Positions 46,005 through 59,569 of a DNA stretch of 64,000 nucleotides are shown in pieces. The notes below the pieces were generated by a model. The model saw only the letters and a program-made list of their open reading frames with translations. It made no database searches and was not told where the DNA came from. Positions within the stretch are counted from its first letter, which is position 1; each line of letters begins with the position of its first letter. Source of the stretch: Emydura subglobosa. Its lineage: Eukaryota > Chordata > Testudines > Chelidae. Both the position numbers and the translations under genes were made by a program. The stretch spans positions 7,108,844 to 7,172,843 of the forward strand of contig ML679960.1 in NCBI GenBank assembly GCA_007922225.1, given 5' to 3'.

Positions 46005-47985
46005 TATAAAAAATGGCAACAACACAATTAACATTTTTTATTCCCAGTATGGTCAGTGTCACAATTAAGATTTTAATGGGATTTAGGCCCCTTTGAAAAT
46101 CTTCTAATTTAATAACTGAATTCTCCTTACCTGTTCTTTCAATCTGCCAGTTGGGTGGGCAACATTTAGTGAAACCTTCAGAAATCAAATTTCTGGAGTC
46201 AAGCATCAAAGTCAAGACTTTGTCTTGTCAACAGACAGCAAATGAAAAGAAGGGTTTTCCTGGGATCTAAGATCCTTCTTTTATTTTAATATATAACCTC
46301 TATAAATTCAGTACTAGTTAATTATTCTATATCTACCCTTTCTATTATCTAGAAGGAGCTATTTTGTTCTGTGGAATATTTAAATAATGGGTTGGTGAGG
46401 CAAAAGCATTCTACTCTGCAATGGTGTTTCAGACAGCAAGAAAAAGCGTGACTGTAAGTCTTTCTCCCTCTGTTTCTCCACAGACTGGTGGAAGCATGAC
46501 TTACTATGAAAGTGATGTGCCGTAGTTAGCGTGATGGGATTGTCACCAGACACAGCCTTTTGAGCTCGGAACAATGATGTTTGGAATGTTTCATTGATAC
46601 ACCCTTCAACAGACTTTCTTGGCGACTGTAAAATCTTCCAAGCCCCTTCCACGGTAACGTGTAATTGAAATGTATATATTTTTTTAAAATAAGCATATGT
46701 GTAGAATTGCTAAATCTTTAGGTTACTGCAGGTGTGAGGCTCTGCATTCGAAATGTGAAGCATCATATTTTTTTTCTAAGCTATGTTAATGGCTATAATT
46801 TTATTTTGGTAATTAATTTGGTAATTATTTTGGTAATTAGGCACACCATTCTCATTAGTAGTAGAGCAGGAGTACCTAATTCCTTCAAATAGAAGATTAA
46901 TTATCAAAAGGGGAATTACACACACAAATCCCCATCCACTGTGATAAAAATATACCTTTTATCTCTAAAATGCTGAGACACCGTCATATTGTATCTTGTC
47001 AAACCATCATTTAAAATTTGTAGCTGCTATTCCCTTGTTCTTTGTTGCTCCAAAAAACTGTCTCATTTTATTAAACCATTTTTGTTGGGGAAGTTTCTCA
47101 TCTATCCAGCTGAGGTAGTTTTCAAAGATTTATAAGTAACTCTTTATTCGGGAGGGAAGTCTGTTTCCTAAGGCAAAAAGTCTACTCAATTTTTTTAAAC
47201 CCTTCAATTCAATGAAGAGATATTTTGAATGCCATGCACACATCCAAACTCTACATAGCATGTTCCTTTTCATTCTCTAGTCGTCTTGCTGCAGCTGCAC
47301 AGCTCTTGCCTTTTTTGGTATCAAGCCATGCCTCCAACTGTCACTTGTTGACTTGGACACTGTGTACTCTCTTCACCATTGGTTGTCCAGCTGCAATTGA
47401 GAATTACCCCTAGAGCAATGTGGTTTCCCCCTTATGTCTGCTCTGACTAAGAGTGAGTTAGAGGGTACTGTGGGACAGGATACAGACTCTTCTCTTAATC
47501 AGACTCTCAGTGCAATTAATGCTTTTATAAAGAAGCAAGCAATGACATTTCAGAGAACCAAATAAATCTATTATGGCCCCAATCCAGCAAAGCACTTAAG
47601 CACATGCTTAAAGTTCCATGATTTGCTAAATTGATGTCTATAATGGAAAGGATGTAAATCTGCATTCCAGAACTCCTGGGTAATACCTTGATGTCAAGTT
47701 TTGGATAAAGGAGCAAGAAGTCTTTCTTCAGATGAATATTACACAATTGCCAGTTTGGCTTATTTCAGTTTACAAGGCAGACAGTCTACATGAGTGTTTT
47801 AAAACAGGTGTTGGACTATGGAATGTTCATAATTCTTAATTCTAATAAATGATAGATATTGCATAATGATTAATTTTTGGCTTTGATTACATTCCCTGAC
47901 ATTTGTGAAACAAATATTGTTTGGATATAGTATTTCCTTATGGAAAAATTCAGTAGAACACAGATTGATCATTTTTCTAAACAAT
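46005..47985. other. Non-coding stretch with one unexplained frame
   Basis: A 90-codon minus-strand frame (46380-46652) has a balanced composition but no domain that I recognise, and no splice sites that decide its limits. A MITE trace, ccccaatccagcaaagcact, is at 47578. Otherwise nothing recognised. Confidence 0.4.
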
Positions 47986-47989
47986 TCAA

Positions 47990-48830
47990 CAGCAGGGCAT
48001 CACAGATCTGGTTGGCTCCCCTGCGGGGCTCATCAAATTTCTGTGAAGGGATCCAGACACTGAATACCCCATGTGCTTTAAGCTTTCCTGGGTCTCATAG
48101 TCTGGAGCACAGTTTCCTTGGCCTTTCTGGCACATTTCCTTGGGCACAGACTCCATCTGTTACTCCTTCACAGAAATGGAGCCTCACAGCCCACCAGCTT
48201 AGGCCCCCAGGACCAACAATGACTCCCCAGGCTGCTCTGTGGCTTAAATACACCCTCTCCCAGAATCCCACTGGAAGCGAGAGCCTTCTGGTTTATTTCT
48301 CCAAGGGCCACATGGTAGGTCTAAAGCATGTAAGACACAGACATTTTGCCCAGAGTTCTACAATGCTGTTGCTCTTTCTTTAATAGCACAAGAAATGCAC
48401 AATGCACAGATCATATAGAAAACAACATCCTGAAAGCAATTCCCCTCACTCTAGCTCACCCTTTCCTTGGGAGACCATCTGCATTCAGGTAGGCAGGACT
48501 CCACCACCACCTCATCAGGCTCCTACAGCAGTTCCCCTGTGTTTGAGGTTGTGAAAATAGCTGAAACACCCTGAATAGATCAGCTCCTGCCCTTTATAGC
48601 CTTCCAATCCCTCTGTCAGGAGACTCCTGGATTGGCCTCCCCAGGTGATCCCAGACCCCTCTGCCAAGTGGCTGTTTCATCAGGCAACCCCCTCCCCTTA
48701 CTAATCAGTTCTAAAGAATTCTCTAGCAGGGATATAAAGCTCTATTACTCTAGTGGGTGTCTTAAAGATTATATAGGATGGATATTCCTCTCCATTAAAT
48801 TATGTTACCCCTTTTGACCTGAGTGGCTAC
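47990..48830 (-). mobile_element. LTR-like block on the minus strand, limits unclear
   Basis: On the minus strand a TATA box, ctataaag, lies at about 48592-48600, and attaaa at about 48379-48384, some 210 bases downstream, in a GC-richer block with abrupt change to AT-rich flanks. This is the spacing of an LTR promoter and polyadenylation site. Ends and target duplication were not found. A 147-codon plus-strand frame (47940-48383) overlaps it without domains. Confidence 0.35.
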
Positions 48831-51510
48831 CCAAAAATTTGAGGTCTAATACATTGTTAAGATTAGGAAAAGAAATTGGTGGTAGTCAGATATTTCTTTG
48901 ACGCAGTTTTGTTTATTTACAGAGAATGTATGAATTCCTGTGCCTCTGAAAACGGAAGGAATCAAATAGCAGGAAACAGCATCTTTTGCTCAAAGCCCCA
49001 AGAACACTCTTTTCATCCTGCACCCTCCGAAAACCTTTCCCCATACTTTTTCTGCTGTACCCTGTGCTTTCCAGTGCTCCTTCAGGAGCAGTCAATCTGA
49101 AGGAGGTTTTAACTCAATCCATAACAAGGTTTCATCCCACTCATAACCATTCTACAGCTTTTCAGAGTAATTCCTATAAAACATTTTGTCATTTTTATTT
49201 ATCACTGTCTTGAGACTCTTCCCTCCCACCCATCCACTTTTTCCAGCTTTTCTCCCTCTTTTTCAGCTAGAGGTGATGTGTCCGTGGGGATAGCATTTTC
49301 ACACTAGTTCTCTCACGTGGTTTTTTCCTGCACTTACAAGTCCTTTGTGATATGACAAGACTGTTACTTGCTAAAGGTGAACTTTTCAATCAAATAAGAT
49401 CTGCTGTGTCCTTGTTTAATGGCTTACGTTTGATTAGTTAATTAACGTCCTAATGAATGTCAGATGAAACAACACAAATTTATTTTTAGCCTTGAATAGA
49501 GGGGTTACTGTGATAACAAGAGACTGGGAGAGCTTTTTAGGATTGTTTTACATATTTGTACTTAATAACCAAAATTCCTGTGTCTTTTTGTGATTCTGTG
49601 AGGAGTTGAGCACCTCCTGGAAAACACTGAGCAACTCATATTTCACAGAAGTCAATATGAGCTGAGGGCACGAGGCACCTCCTAGGGACCTTCGACAATT
49701 TGCAGTATTGGCCCTCTACACGGTAACTTTAAAAAGCCTTTCCACTGCGCACGTGCTAGCCTTGCTACATTGTATAGTCTTCCAAGACTGATTTGACATA
49801 CCACCGTAACATGGCCGAGCAGGTGAAATGTCCACATAATACATAGAAATGGAGGCTTCCATTTCAATGTGATTGAATTTTCTATTAGCAGTGATATTAG
49901 TAGCTCCAACTGTGCTACAGATGCAGCCACTTTTTAAAAAGCGGGTTCAGCAAGGACATTTGTGCAAACTAATTATATGGGGCATAACTTCCTTCTGCAC
50001 TAGAGGTACAACTGTACTAGGAAACCATTTTTTTAAAATAGCTGTTCCTTTGTAATGTAGAAAGAGTCAGACTCTTATGTCTCATTTTCTCTCTTAATTA
50101 ATTTTTAGTCATTTAATATTTCTACACCACTCCAATAAAGCCTTGTCATTTTCCTAGAAAACATTGGGGGAGGGGTAGAGGAGCAGAGATTCCCTTCACC
50201 CTCCCTCCGCCCCGCCCCCACCCCCCCCCCCTCAGAGCAGCTAGTCAGCCATGCAGTGCCATTTAGGACCATGTTCTGAGCTTGCTGACACTAATATAAC
50301 AAGTGTGTAACTCCACTTGGGAAAGTGGGATTAAGCCAATTGACTAGCTCTTGCCCTTGCTGTCTGTGAAAGGAAGATCACAGAATCATAGAAGAAGAAA
50401 ATGTTGCTGATGAGCCTCTTGGCTGGCTCAAACTCCCCCCAAAATAATAATGCAAATGATTAGCTCAACTGATTTACTCATGTCACCAGATATGTGAGAA
50501 AAGATAGCTGCAAATTGCAAAGATCAGAGAGAAAATGTAGGAGAGGAAAAGGCAGACTATCTGTCAGGCTGTGATATGATAACCTGCTGCACTATGAAGA
50601 AAATGGGCAGTATATTTTATGTTTAAATTACAGGGGATATATACAGACTGCTTTCAAGAGACAGGTCTGAGCAGGAAAATAAATTTTCTACTTTAAAGTT
50701 ACTGGGCCTGATATTTAATTACATTAAGGCCTAAAGTGAGCGTAAATGTAATCTACATGTACATGAAGGGGCCTAAAGTAGTGTAAATGTAATCTACTTT
50801 GAAGCCTAAATGTAAATTAGAATAAGGTTCATTATCTGAATTGTGATTGGTTCATATGCAGAGATGAAAGAGAACTTCCACTCTCTTCTGGCAGCAAGAT
50901 ATTCCACATTAAAATGAACCTTATTTAGTTCAATTTAGTTAGCTAGTATCAAATATTCACCACCAAAAGATAACAACTTCAAGGTAAAATACATTATTTG
51001 TGTAGATTATATTAATGATGGCTGTCCATCAGATATTTTAGAATATATGTGTTGTAGATATTCTTACATTTTTGTTCTGTTAGGATGATTCCCCATCATG
51101 TCAGTTGACGATGAAAACAGGTTAATGGCTACTGGAATATTTGCAAATCTTCCCATTAACTCCATGGACTAGAACAGATTTTATGTGAGACAAGAAGTTC
51201 TAAGGCCAAAATAAAAGTTAAATACTGTATGTCAAATGGTAGAGAGAATTAAAAGATCAAAAGTTTACAAGCTACTGTTGCAGGTAGACACCTGTGCTCT
51301 CTAGTATACATTCTGAAGAACCCAGATGGAAATTTCTCATGCTAAAGTGTATGGGCCAGCTTGTGGCTGGTCTTGTATGAATTCACAGTTGGGGAAAGTG
51401 TTGCAAGAAGGCTTCCCTCCCCCTTTTCACCCCTTTTCATGGTCCAAAGTCCGGAGTGCAATTACATCTTAAAACTGGCATTGATAGAAGTGGATTTGGC
51501 AGGGCAAAGA
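48831..51510. other. Non-coding stretch with small repeats
   Basis: Contains a C-run (about 50200-50232), a short CR1 3'-end trace (atcacagaatcatagaagaa, 50376-50440, minus strand), and the tandem repeat at 50729-50820. No gene recognised. Confidence 0.5.
50729..50820 (+). repeat. Short imperfect tandem repeat, gcctaaag units
   Basis: Units begin at 50729, 50771 and 50804; the first two share gcctaaagt.g..gtaaatgtaatctac. Lengths 42, 33 and a partial 17 bases. Confidence 0.75.
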
Positions 51511-51635
51511 AGGACTGTAGCCAGGAGGTGTGGCCTCCCTCTGAGATTGACGCAAAGGGAGAGCCAAACCCCACCCTGGGGGTTGGAACCCAGGAAGACA
51601 ACACCAGACCAGAAGCAGGTAGGTGGGGATAGGCC

Positions 51636-51642
51636 TTTAAAA
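51636..51642 (+). promoter_or_regulatory. TATA-like box of copy C
   Basis: tttaaaa followed by cccaggcc; corresponds to the tataaaa of copy A in position and in the following aggcc. A splice-donor-like cag|gtaggt lies just upstream at about 51615-51623. Confidence 0.4.
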
Positions 51643-51649
51643 CCCAGGC

Positions 51650-52079
51650 CTGCTCGCTCAGTCAGGGGTCAGCAGCCAAGGGAGAAGGATGTCTCTCCCT
51701 TGGCGCTCGCACCTAGGGCCAAGCCCAAAGTCAACCCAGAAGAGAAACTGCCGGATCTACCCACAGTGTGGGACCTTGTGGATCCGGAGGAGCTGCCCGA
51801 ACCATACGAGCGGAGGGAGACCCCCAGATCCTACGAGCTTGAGGAAGGCCAGCTGGAGCTGCCTACTGCCTTGGCGCCTGAGAACCTGCTGGAGCTGCCT
51901 ATTGCCGGGGATCCTGAGGACCTGCCGGAGCTGCCTACTGCCTGGGGGCCTGAGGACTTAAGGAACTGCCCTCCACAAAGGACCCCGCACAGTTTCTGGA
52001 CCTGGCACCAGTGGACAGTGAGGGACTCGCGGGACTCCCGCACACCATCTACCCCAGCGACCCAGAGGGAGACGACTAA
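51650..52079 (+). pseudogene. Acidic LEELP-repeat gene of copy C, frameshifted
   Basis: The frame carries NPEEKLPDLPTVWDL, DPEELPEPYERRETP, ELEEGQLELPTALAPE, then PENLLELP and PEDLPELP repeats. At 51960-51961 the reading frame shifts: copy B retains two more G bases there. After the shift the tail DSEGLAGLP...YPSDPE is read, ending at a stop at 52077-52079. No Met opens the frame inside the element; an open frame running in from the flank at 51361 is accidental. Alignment with copy A shows the same order: acidic repeats, then the EGL.GLP tail. Function unknown. Confidence 0.6.
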
Positions 52080-52634
52080 GCCAGGTACTCTAGGGAGATG
52101 GTGGGAGGAAGAAGCCCAGGGAGGCTGACTACGGTCCAGATGAGCTGACACTCGTTGTGAGTCGGTGTGTTTTGGCCAGAGCCCCGCTGACCTAGTGACG
52201 GGACACCCTGTCACTGACAGGGCCCTGGGCTGGGTTGCAGTAGAGACGGGTGGGCCTGCGTCCCCCTCCCCACTTTCGTACCCTGAGCTGGGGTGGATGC
52301 CCTGTTAAGCACCAGAGCCTGTCCCTTACTCGCCCTGCCCGGGGCTCGAGACGGTGTTTGTTTGCCTTCCCTCCCAAGAGGCTAAGCTCTAGACTGCTCC
52401 CTCACCCTGCTGAGGGCTGTCTCCCACTGCGTTCCCATCTCATCCCGTGGGGCAAGAAGCTATTCCCCTAAGGAGCGGCTGAAACCAAGGCTCACCCTAC
52501 TGAGGGCCAGAGGTGGCCCCTTTAATTCGGACTCTCCAAAGGGCGTAGGCACCGGAAGGTGTGGCCTCCCTCTGAGATTGACGCAGAGGGAGAGCCACCG
52601 GCACCACCCCCTACAGGGGATCTTCTACAAGGAC

Positions 52635-54962
52635 CAGTAGCAGAGTTGGCCCCAGTTGGTGTAGGGAAACATGTTTCTGCATCCTGAAAAAGGATGTAGC
52701 AGGGACTGCTCTGGCTTGCCATCCTCTAAAGTGCCTAGAATTGTGCCTGCTTTGAATATTTGCCCTCCTTATGATCAATGTTAGCAGTCTCAATCTGACA
52801 CACCAAGCTAGTTATTTTTTTAATTCTCAATAATTAAATGTCTAAAATTAAGATATTTGTATAGTAGCAAGAACATATGATTATTAATTTGCTCATAAAA
52901 CACTGTGCCCCCCTTTTTAATAAACTGGTGAAATTGGGTTAGACATGCCTTTGGCCAAAGTTAATACCATCTGTTAATGTTTGGATATAATATATAGTTA
53001 CCCTGTGTGAAAGAAAGAGAAGATAGTGGTGAAGGTTGATTAAGGACTTTTAGATCTTTCTCCATATACTTAATGAATCATGGGTTTAAAGCCTGTTCAC
53101 TTAAAGTGGGGAGAATCTTATTTCAATATTAAAAAGGAATGTGTTTGAGTAAAGAATGAGGGAGTTTATTATTGTTTATTATTTGTGTTCAGTGCTGTTT
53201 GGTATTCATTGTCAAACGATAGACTTGAATGTCATTACATAAGCTCTCTCTTATAATTTTTGTAATTTTTAGTGTTTCTTTTTTTTTGGCACATGTACAG
53301 TAATAACTTGTAAAATGCTTATAATACACTTATTTTAAAAAGTATCTGTCATGAGCACGAGATATTTGTACACCTATATTAAAAATTGTAGCCAAGATTT
53401 TCAAAAATGGGTGCCTACATTTGGACTTCTATATACCCTTTGCGACCCCTAAATAGGTGACCTACATTTTCAAAAGTCCTAAGCATCAAGAAGCTCCTAC
53501 TCCGTTCCTGAAAAAAAATTAGGTGTGTAACCTCAGGCTCTGTTTTTGATGTGTAGTTACAACTACCTATTACAGTTAGTTTGGGGGCAGAAAAATAATA
53601 AAGTATGTAATCTGGAGAGTCAAGGCCTCCACTTTAGTTTGGGGAACTTGTAATAAACATAATAAATAATATTAATTATTTTCAATTCTCTCAAAATGTG
53701 CTTGATATCTCAGAAACAAGATTCTATGGGTGAGATTTTCAACACCACCAACTGTTGGTCTAGCCTTATAAAGTCAGTGGGAGTTTCACCACTAACTTCA
53801 ATGAGAGTAGAGTTCGATCAATGCTGAAGGCCTTTGAAAATCCCAGTGTTGCCAACTCTTCTGATATTTGCACTTTTTGAAGGATTCTTATGAATTTCTA
53901 GGTTCAGTCTCTCTAAATTTTGTCCTTATCCAAAATGGATAATGCTATCTCCCATTACTTACAGTCAATGGGACTGAAGCCAAAGGCTGCCGTCAAGATG
54001 GCCACCATATTCTTCAAACATTGTAGATTAGAAAGGTTGTCTTCAGTGAAGATGCATGTCCGCTCCCACTGTTTCCAATAGGACTGAAACCAATCTGTGC
54101 TCAGAAAAAATGTTGGTCATATAGTCTTGATAGGAAGGCCAAGCAAGGAACAGGGGAATATCTGAAGATATCAGCTGTGGAACTGTAGGGGCAGCAGAGA
54201 GGGAGAATGTATTAGAATGGGGAGTGGTGTGGAAGGTGAGGAGCCAGAGGCAGACTGTGGGAATGCAGGGGTGTGCAGGAGCTGGACGCAGATTAAGGGA
54301 AACAGTGCAAAGTAGCATAGCAGAATGGGAGAATGAGATGGATAAAATACTATGAAGGGAAAGGAAGGGAAACATGGAAGGGGACTAAATGTGGAGGTGG
54401 GACAGGTGGGAGATGAAGTCTCTGGGAGAACAAACAGGGGAGCATCAGTGGAACACCTGTCTATCCTGTCTAGGGAGGGAAGGAGATAGGGATAGAGAAC
54501 GATAGCTCCCTAACCTGTGTGCGAAAAGGTTAGCGGAGTTCCTTCTGAACAGAGGGCAGGAGGTCTGCATTTATGCATGCATTATTAAGGTTGAATTTTG
54601 ATCCTGAGATAGTCACACACAAGTTGGAGGTAGGTGAAAACAATCAAAAACCAAACAAAATAGAGTGCAACTTCTTTTCTTTGTCCCATAATTTTTACGT
54701 CCACCTTTATGATTTATTGGATGTTTGAGATTAGCAGTACTTAAATCCTGCACTGTGCTCCTCTGTGGTGCCTCTCTCTACAACAGTATAGAGGAGGGAC
54801 TAGGGGTTGGCCAGTAAATTCATTAGATTGATTCATAGGATTAAACCATTCATGCACCTAGCTGCCAAAATGAAGTTTTCCTCCCCACACCCATCCCTTT
54901 CTGTTTAGATGCCCTGCACAAAGCTCCTAGACGGTGGTCAAGAGGGCAGCTTTGGACCCTAA
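52635..54962. other. Non-coding stretch with MITE remnants
   Basis: 53390-53530 has tagccaagattttcaaaaatg, gggtgcctacatttgg and acattttcaaaagtcctaag, a decayed palindromic MITE. 53725-53853 has gtgagattttcaacaccacc answered by ggcctttgaaaatcccag, another. No gene recognised; the 110-codon minus frame at 54043-54375 has no motif. Confidence 0.45.
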
Positions 54963-55250
54963 GGCTATGTCTACATGGCCAAAAAAAGATTGCACAGCAG
55001 TGAATCTCAGAGCCCAGATCTACTGACTTGGGCTAACACTATGACACTAAAAAAGGACATGTAGATGTTCGGGATGGGGCTGGAGGTTGGGCTCTGAAAG
55101 CCACTCCTCTCTCTGAACTTCAGAGTTCAAGTTCCAGCCTGAGCCTGAATGTCACCTATTTTTAGCACTGTAGTGCAAGCCCAAGACTATAGACCTGGGT
55201 TCTGAGATTTGCTGCTATGGGTTTTGTTTTTTGCCATGTAGACACAACTT
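54963..55250. mobile_element. hAT-type MITE, 288 bp, good terminal inverted repeats
   Basis: Left end ggctatgtctacatggccaa and right end ttgccatgtagacacaactt pair over about 20 bases with three or four mismatches. Internal inverted parts include ccagatctactgacttgggc/gcccaagactatagacctgg and gggctggaggttgggctctg with its decayed complement. A typical short non-autonomous element. Confidence 0.7.
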
Positions 55251-58200
55251 GAGATACCAAAACCATTCTTGGTAAGTCCCAAACTTTGTGTATATCTTTA
55301 AAGTCAAACAAACATGAAAAAATCTTCCAAATCTGCATACATGAATCTCAATGATGTCATATATTTTTATAATATGTAACAAGGCAAAGTGAAAGACCGT
55401 GTTTTTACCCTTCTATTTACAGGCATAGGCTTTTATGATTAACTCTTTCAATAGGGAGAAAGTATATCAGAGACCTACGTGTAACAATCTTTAGTATTTA
55501 TGAGGAATTAATTGAAGGGGGATTTCTGTTTTAAAATGAGTCAAATGGGTTTGCTTTTCATTCAGAATTCTCTGACAGCGTATATTAAGCAGTAAAAAGT
55601 TCTGAGGGTTAAAACATGACTTTGGTACATTGTGAGTCCCAAGGCTGAACGATGAGAGATTTCAACCACCAGAGCAATGCAGTCATCTTCCAGAAATGCA
55701 CTGTCTGTAATGACTTATTATTGTTTTATAAATATAGAATAAATATAATGCTGCTGTAACTATGAGTTCAGATTTCTCAAGTTTCTTTACTGCCTGACTG
55801 ACATTAGGCACAGACAAAGCAAGCAGCTTACTGGGGTTTCTGCAGTCCTACAATTCTGGCCTTATCTCTGTATTTTAGGGTTATGCCTATCTATGGTGCT
55901 ATATAAATGTTTCTTTCGGCAACAGAACTGGTGAGGGAGGCAGTTTGTGGCCTAATCTTCTCCCACCTTACCCCCCAAACTTGTGTTGGACGAGTAAGAA
56001 TAGCTGACATATATGGGAGTGACTGTTCTAACGCTTCGTAAATGATCTGAGCATGCTCAATGTAAACTAGAGCTCTCCAGAAACTTGAGCAAACCCTTTA
56101 ATATGGTGGTTACTCTTGTAGTTATTAAGTGCTGTGCCTTCTTTCCCTTCAGACTGCCTCCTGAGAGCTTTACCAAATGTTACATGAGAGAGAGGAAAAA
56201 TAAGAATCATAAATATCTGTCTGAATTTTGCAGCTTGGGAACTTCAATTAGGCAATATTCATATTAATTTACCAACTCATATTTTCTTTATAATTTTGGC
56301 ATTATTATACTATAAGTAAATAGGAAGCAAAAAAAGATAGAAGTTGATAAGTTTGTGTTTATTGGGAATTGTGGATACTGACCAGCCATTCAAGCTTTTT
56401 TGGTAACAAGGTTTCTAACACTATTAGAAAATGTTTATTTATAGGCAGCCCATTAATGTACTATCCATTATTTAATAGATAAATGGAACAATCATACTCT
56501 GCTTCATATCTTTATGCATGACATCAATCATATTAACACCTACCTTATTGGCAGCAAAATTAATGTTAGTTAATGTTTGAACAACGGCTTTGGATAGTAA
56601 ATCACAATCTAATTGCTAATTATTAATACGAAGCAAACTTCTGGTTCAAGGTTTGAACCTACTGCAAAGATTAGTTCTTATTACTTTATTGTGGTTTGTT
56701 GTAAGGTTTATTGTACACATTCACATAAATCCTGACTCCAAATTATAATCCAAAAGATGTCAGTAAGTGAGAGAGAAAGTCAGACGTAACAAAAGAAAAC
56801 TATATTGTAACCTTTGATCAGTTTATTTCAACTGGAGTAATCCCCAGAGGTCCCCTGACTTAGCATAGAAATCTAAGGTATAGTCTTGAATGCATTTCAC
56901 ATGGATTAAGTGATCGTGAGAGGGTGTTTGTTTGTTTCTGACCCACATACATTTTTGGAGTTAGTGAATCCATTTATTCATTATGTATTCGTTGACAGCT
57001 GACAAGTCTATGTTGTGTTTGCTTCTGGGAGTTTCAGGTAAATGGTAGGCTGAAGCAGATTCTGAGATACATACCTCTTCTTCAAAAGAAAGTAATGTGA
57101 AGATGACACCATCCCCACTGATGATCTGTTCTTAAAGAATACCTGGAGCAGCTTTTTTTAGGAGAAAATTCTGCCTAAGGTGGAAAACAAGGCATTTGTG
57201 AGTGTAGAAACCAATGAGAGGGCGTACACCAATTCATACAAGAAAGGGACTATTTCTAACTGATGTCACTGCCTTTAATGGCTGAAGACACATCAGTACC
57301 AGCCAATCCCTGGTTCTTGACATAGGTTTTAGGTATAACTAACAATAGCCCTCCTAACATGGGAGGCTTGCCATTAGTTAGCAATGCTAACTGCCTTCTG
57401 AGCTGCCTTCTGAGGCGGAGAAGCTGATTCTCAGGGGCTTCCCCAGCAATCTGACATGGGCTGAGATCGCTGGAGCTCTTTTTCAAAGGACAATTCTTCA
57501 GATATCAGTTTTTGTACTAGAAACGCAAACCCTCTTGACCTGAAAGTGAACATTTAAATTAGGGCTCTTCCACAGTAATATACAAATCTATGAAAGGTTG
57601 TATGATCTTTGTTCTCCTAGTTCTGTGGTCAATTGACTCTCCCTGTTACCTTATGACCTCAGTCAACGTCTGGGATGCACTTCTTTGATGAAAAAGCCTC
57701 AATTCAGTGACCTCATGCTCCTCTGTCTGACTCTCCTCACAGGTCAAGAAGTTATTTCCCTTCAAGAGCAGGCCACGGGACATTTATTTGAAAAACAGTC
57801 TCAGACTCAAAACGCTCTTTAAAAAGTTAATTCACTATAGTAAAAAGAGAAAAAGTAAAAATAAAACTAACTAGAAAGACTGTCAGACATTTCCCATGTA
57901 TTCCTGGGCAGGTAAGATATCTTGTGTTATGGATAAGAATACATTTGGAAAGTCTTACACTCTAGGTTCAGCCATATGCTTCCAGGCTTCCAGCACTAAA
58001 GATTCTCCAGTGTTGTTTCAGTATTCAGCTCCAAAGCTTCTCAGCTAGCCTCTCCCTCTCTGTCTTCCTTTTTCTATTTACCTTGTTCCGTACGCTCTCT
58101 GGCCTTTCATAGACTATTTTGCTATTTTCCCTTAAAATTACTACCACCAACTTCCTTTAAAATTACTACCACCAACAGTATAGACAGTCCACTGGTGTCT

Positions 58201-59569
58201 GCAAACATCTGAATTGCCATGTCATCCGGATCGGCTATGTGCAGAGTGACAATGCAGCTGTTAAAACCCCTATGGCCAGTCTCCAGCTGTACTCCCCATG
58301 TTGCTATCACTAATGGAGCTGCTCAGGTGTAGCAATGGTGGAAAATGTTAAGAAAGAATGGTTTTTGACACAACCTATCCATGGTTTAGGCAAACCACAG
58401 TCTGATATTCATTCTTCTTTCACCTACTTCAAAGAGCCAACAAGCCCATCTTGTGCAAGATTTTTTGCTTTCACTTTAATCATATGTTGGGGTTTGCCTA
58501 CTGTCTCTGAAAAGTCATTTATACAACCTTAGAGATTTAGCTTTGTGAGCCATCTAGCTATTCTCTTCAACAACTCCACTGAACAGGTTAGTGATACTGC
58601 CCCATATAAAATACAGGATTATTATATATCACAACATTGCTTGTTCAAGTATCGAAAAATGATTTTTCTTCTGATGCTATCCATTTCATCACAGATGGTC
58701 ACTCTCCAGTTGGGGAACATAAACTGATTTGAAGATTGTTAACTAGGGAGCAGACCAACAAGATCATTCTAAAAAAAAATCCACCACATCAATATAAACA
58801 TTTCAAAGATGGAACCTTTACAAATAGATAATAAAATCTGGATAGGATCCCCCTCAAACCCATAAACAGGAATAGGAAGGTCAAAATGTCCCAAAAAGGG
58901 GAGTTCTGTTCAAAATAGTGTGAAAATTGTAGAGGAAGTTAGCGACAGCAAATGTGTATATCTTCTAAAGGAAACTCCCCCTAATTATCTAGAAATTTCA
59001 GCAGGGCAAAAGCTCCTTTTGAAACAATAGGAATATTGCATAACAGAGTGAGTTACTCCTCAATGTTTCAAAAGTGAATTACCCCAAAGCAAAGCTAGGA
59101 AATAAGAGGGAAGTAGACCCAGATCTTGAAGTTGCTGAAAGCTCTCAACTCTTCTGGAGTCAATGGGAGTTGAGGGCATTCAGCATGTCACATGATCAGG
59201 CCCCTGGCCTAGGCCCTGGCCCTGCAAGATCATATGCATGGGCACACACATCCTCCCACATATGAGTTTGAAGGGAGAACGGCCACATTTGTCAACATTT
59301 AAAATGTGGAGTTTTTTTCCCAATAAGCTAGAGTTTAGGTCTGGGCAATCCCCAGCTGGTAAAGCCTCACAGTCTGGTGAATATCCAAGAACTCCAAAGT
59401 TTTTCATTAGTTTCCAGTTTGTTTGTGTTGTTTGTGTGAGGGCTATTGGCTTAATTATTGCATGTTGGGACTAAGATTTTGATGTATCTTGATTTCTTCC
59501 TACTTCAGGATTTCTTTAATTGGGTACTTTGCCTTAATGTATTGTAAACTGTGTTTTTGGTCTAAATTT
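55251..59569. other. Long non-coding stretch
   Basis: About 4.3 kb without recognised gene. A 24-25 base direct duplication, ttaaaattactaccaccaac, is at about 58131-58178. Frames are all shorter than 80 codons and lack motifs. Confidence 0.5.

Larger units (their letters stand above)
51511..52634 (+). mobile_element. LTR-like element, copy C, complete with target duplication
   Basis: The element is 51516-52629, 1114 bases. It starts TGTAGCC, ends TTCTACA, and is flanked by a perfect 5-bp duplication, aggac (51511-51515 and 52630-52634). The near-terminal 42-base block is at 51524-51565 and again at 52554-52596, followed by a final small hairpin (cccctacagggg). A TATA-like box is at 51636. 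A purine stretch, ccaaaggg, stands just before the second block. Organisation matches copies A and B, and copy B is the nearest relative. Confidence 0.8.

Noticed and set aside
50200..50232. C-rich run considered as a possible structured (i-motif or G-quadruplex) element
   Set aside because: A single long C-run with few separated tracts is better described as a simple homopolymer; no conserved context.
51361..51515. Upstream part of a 255-codon frame running into copy C
   Set aside because: This part lies in flanking DNA outside the target duplication, has no motif, and joins the element frame only because no stop intervenes.
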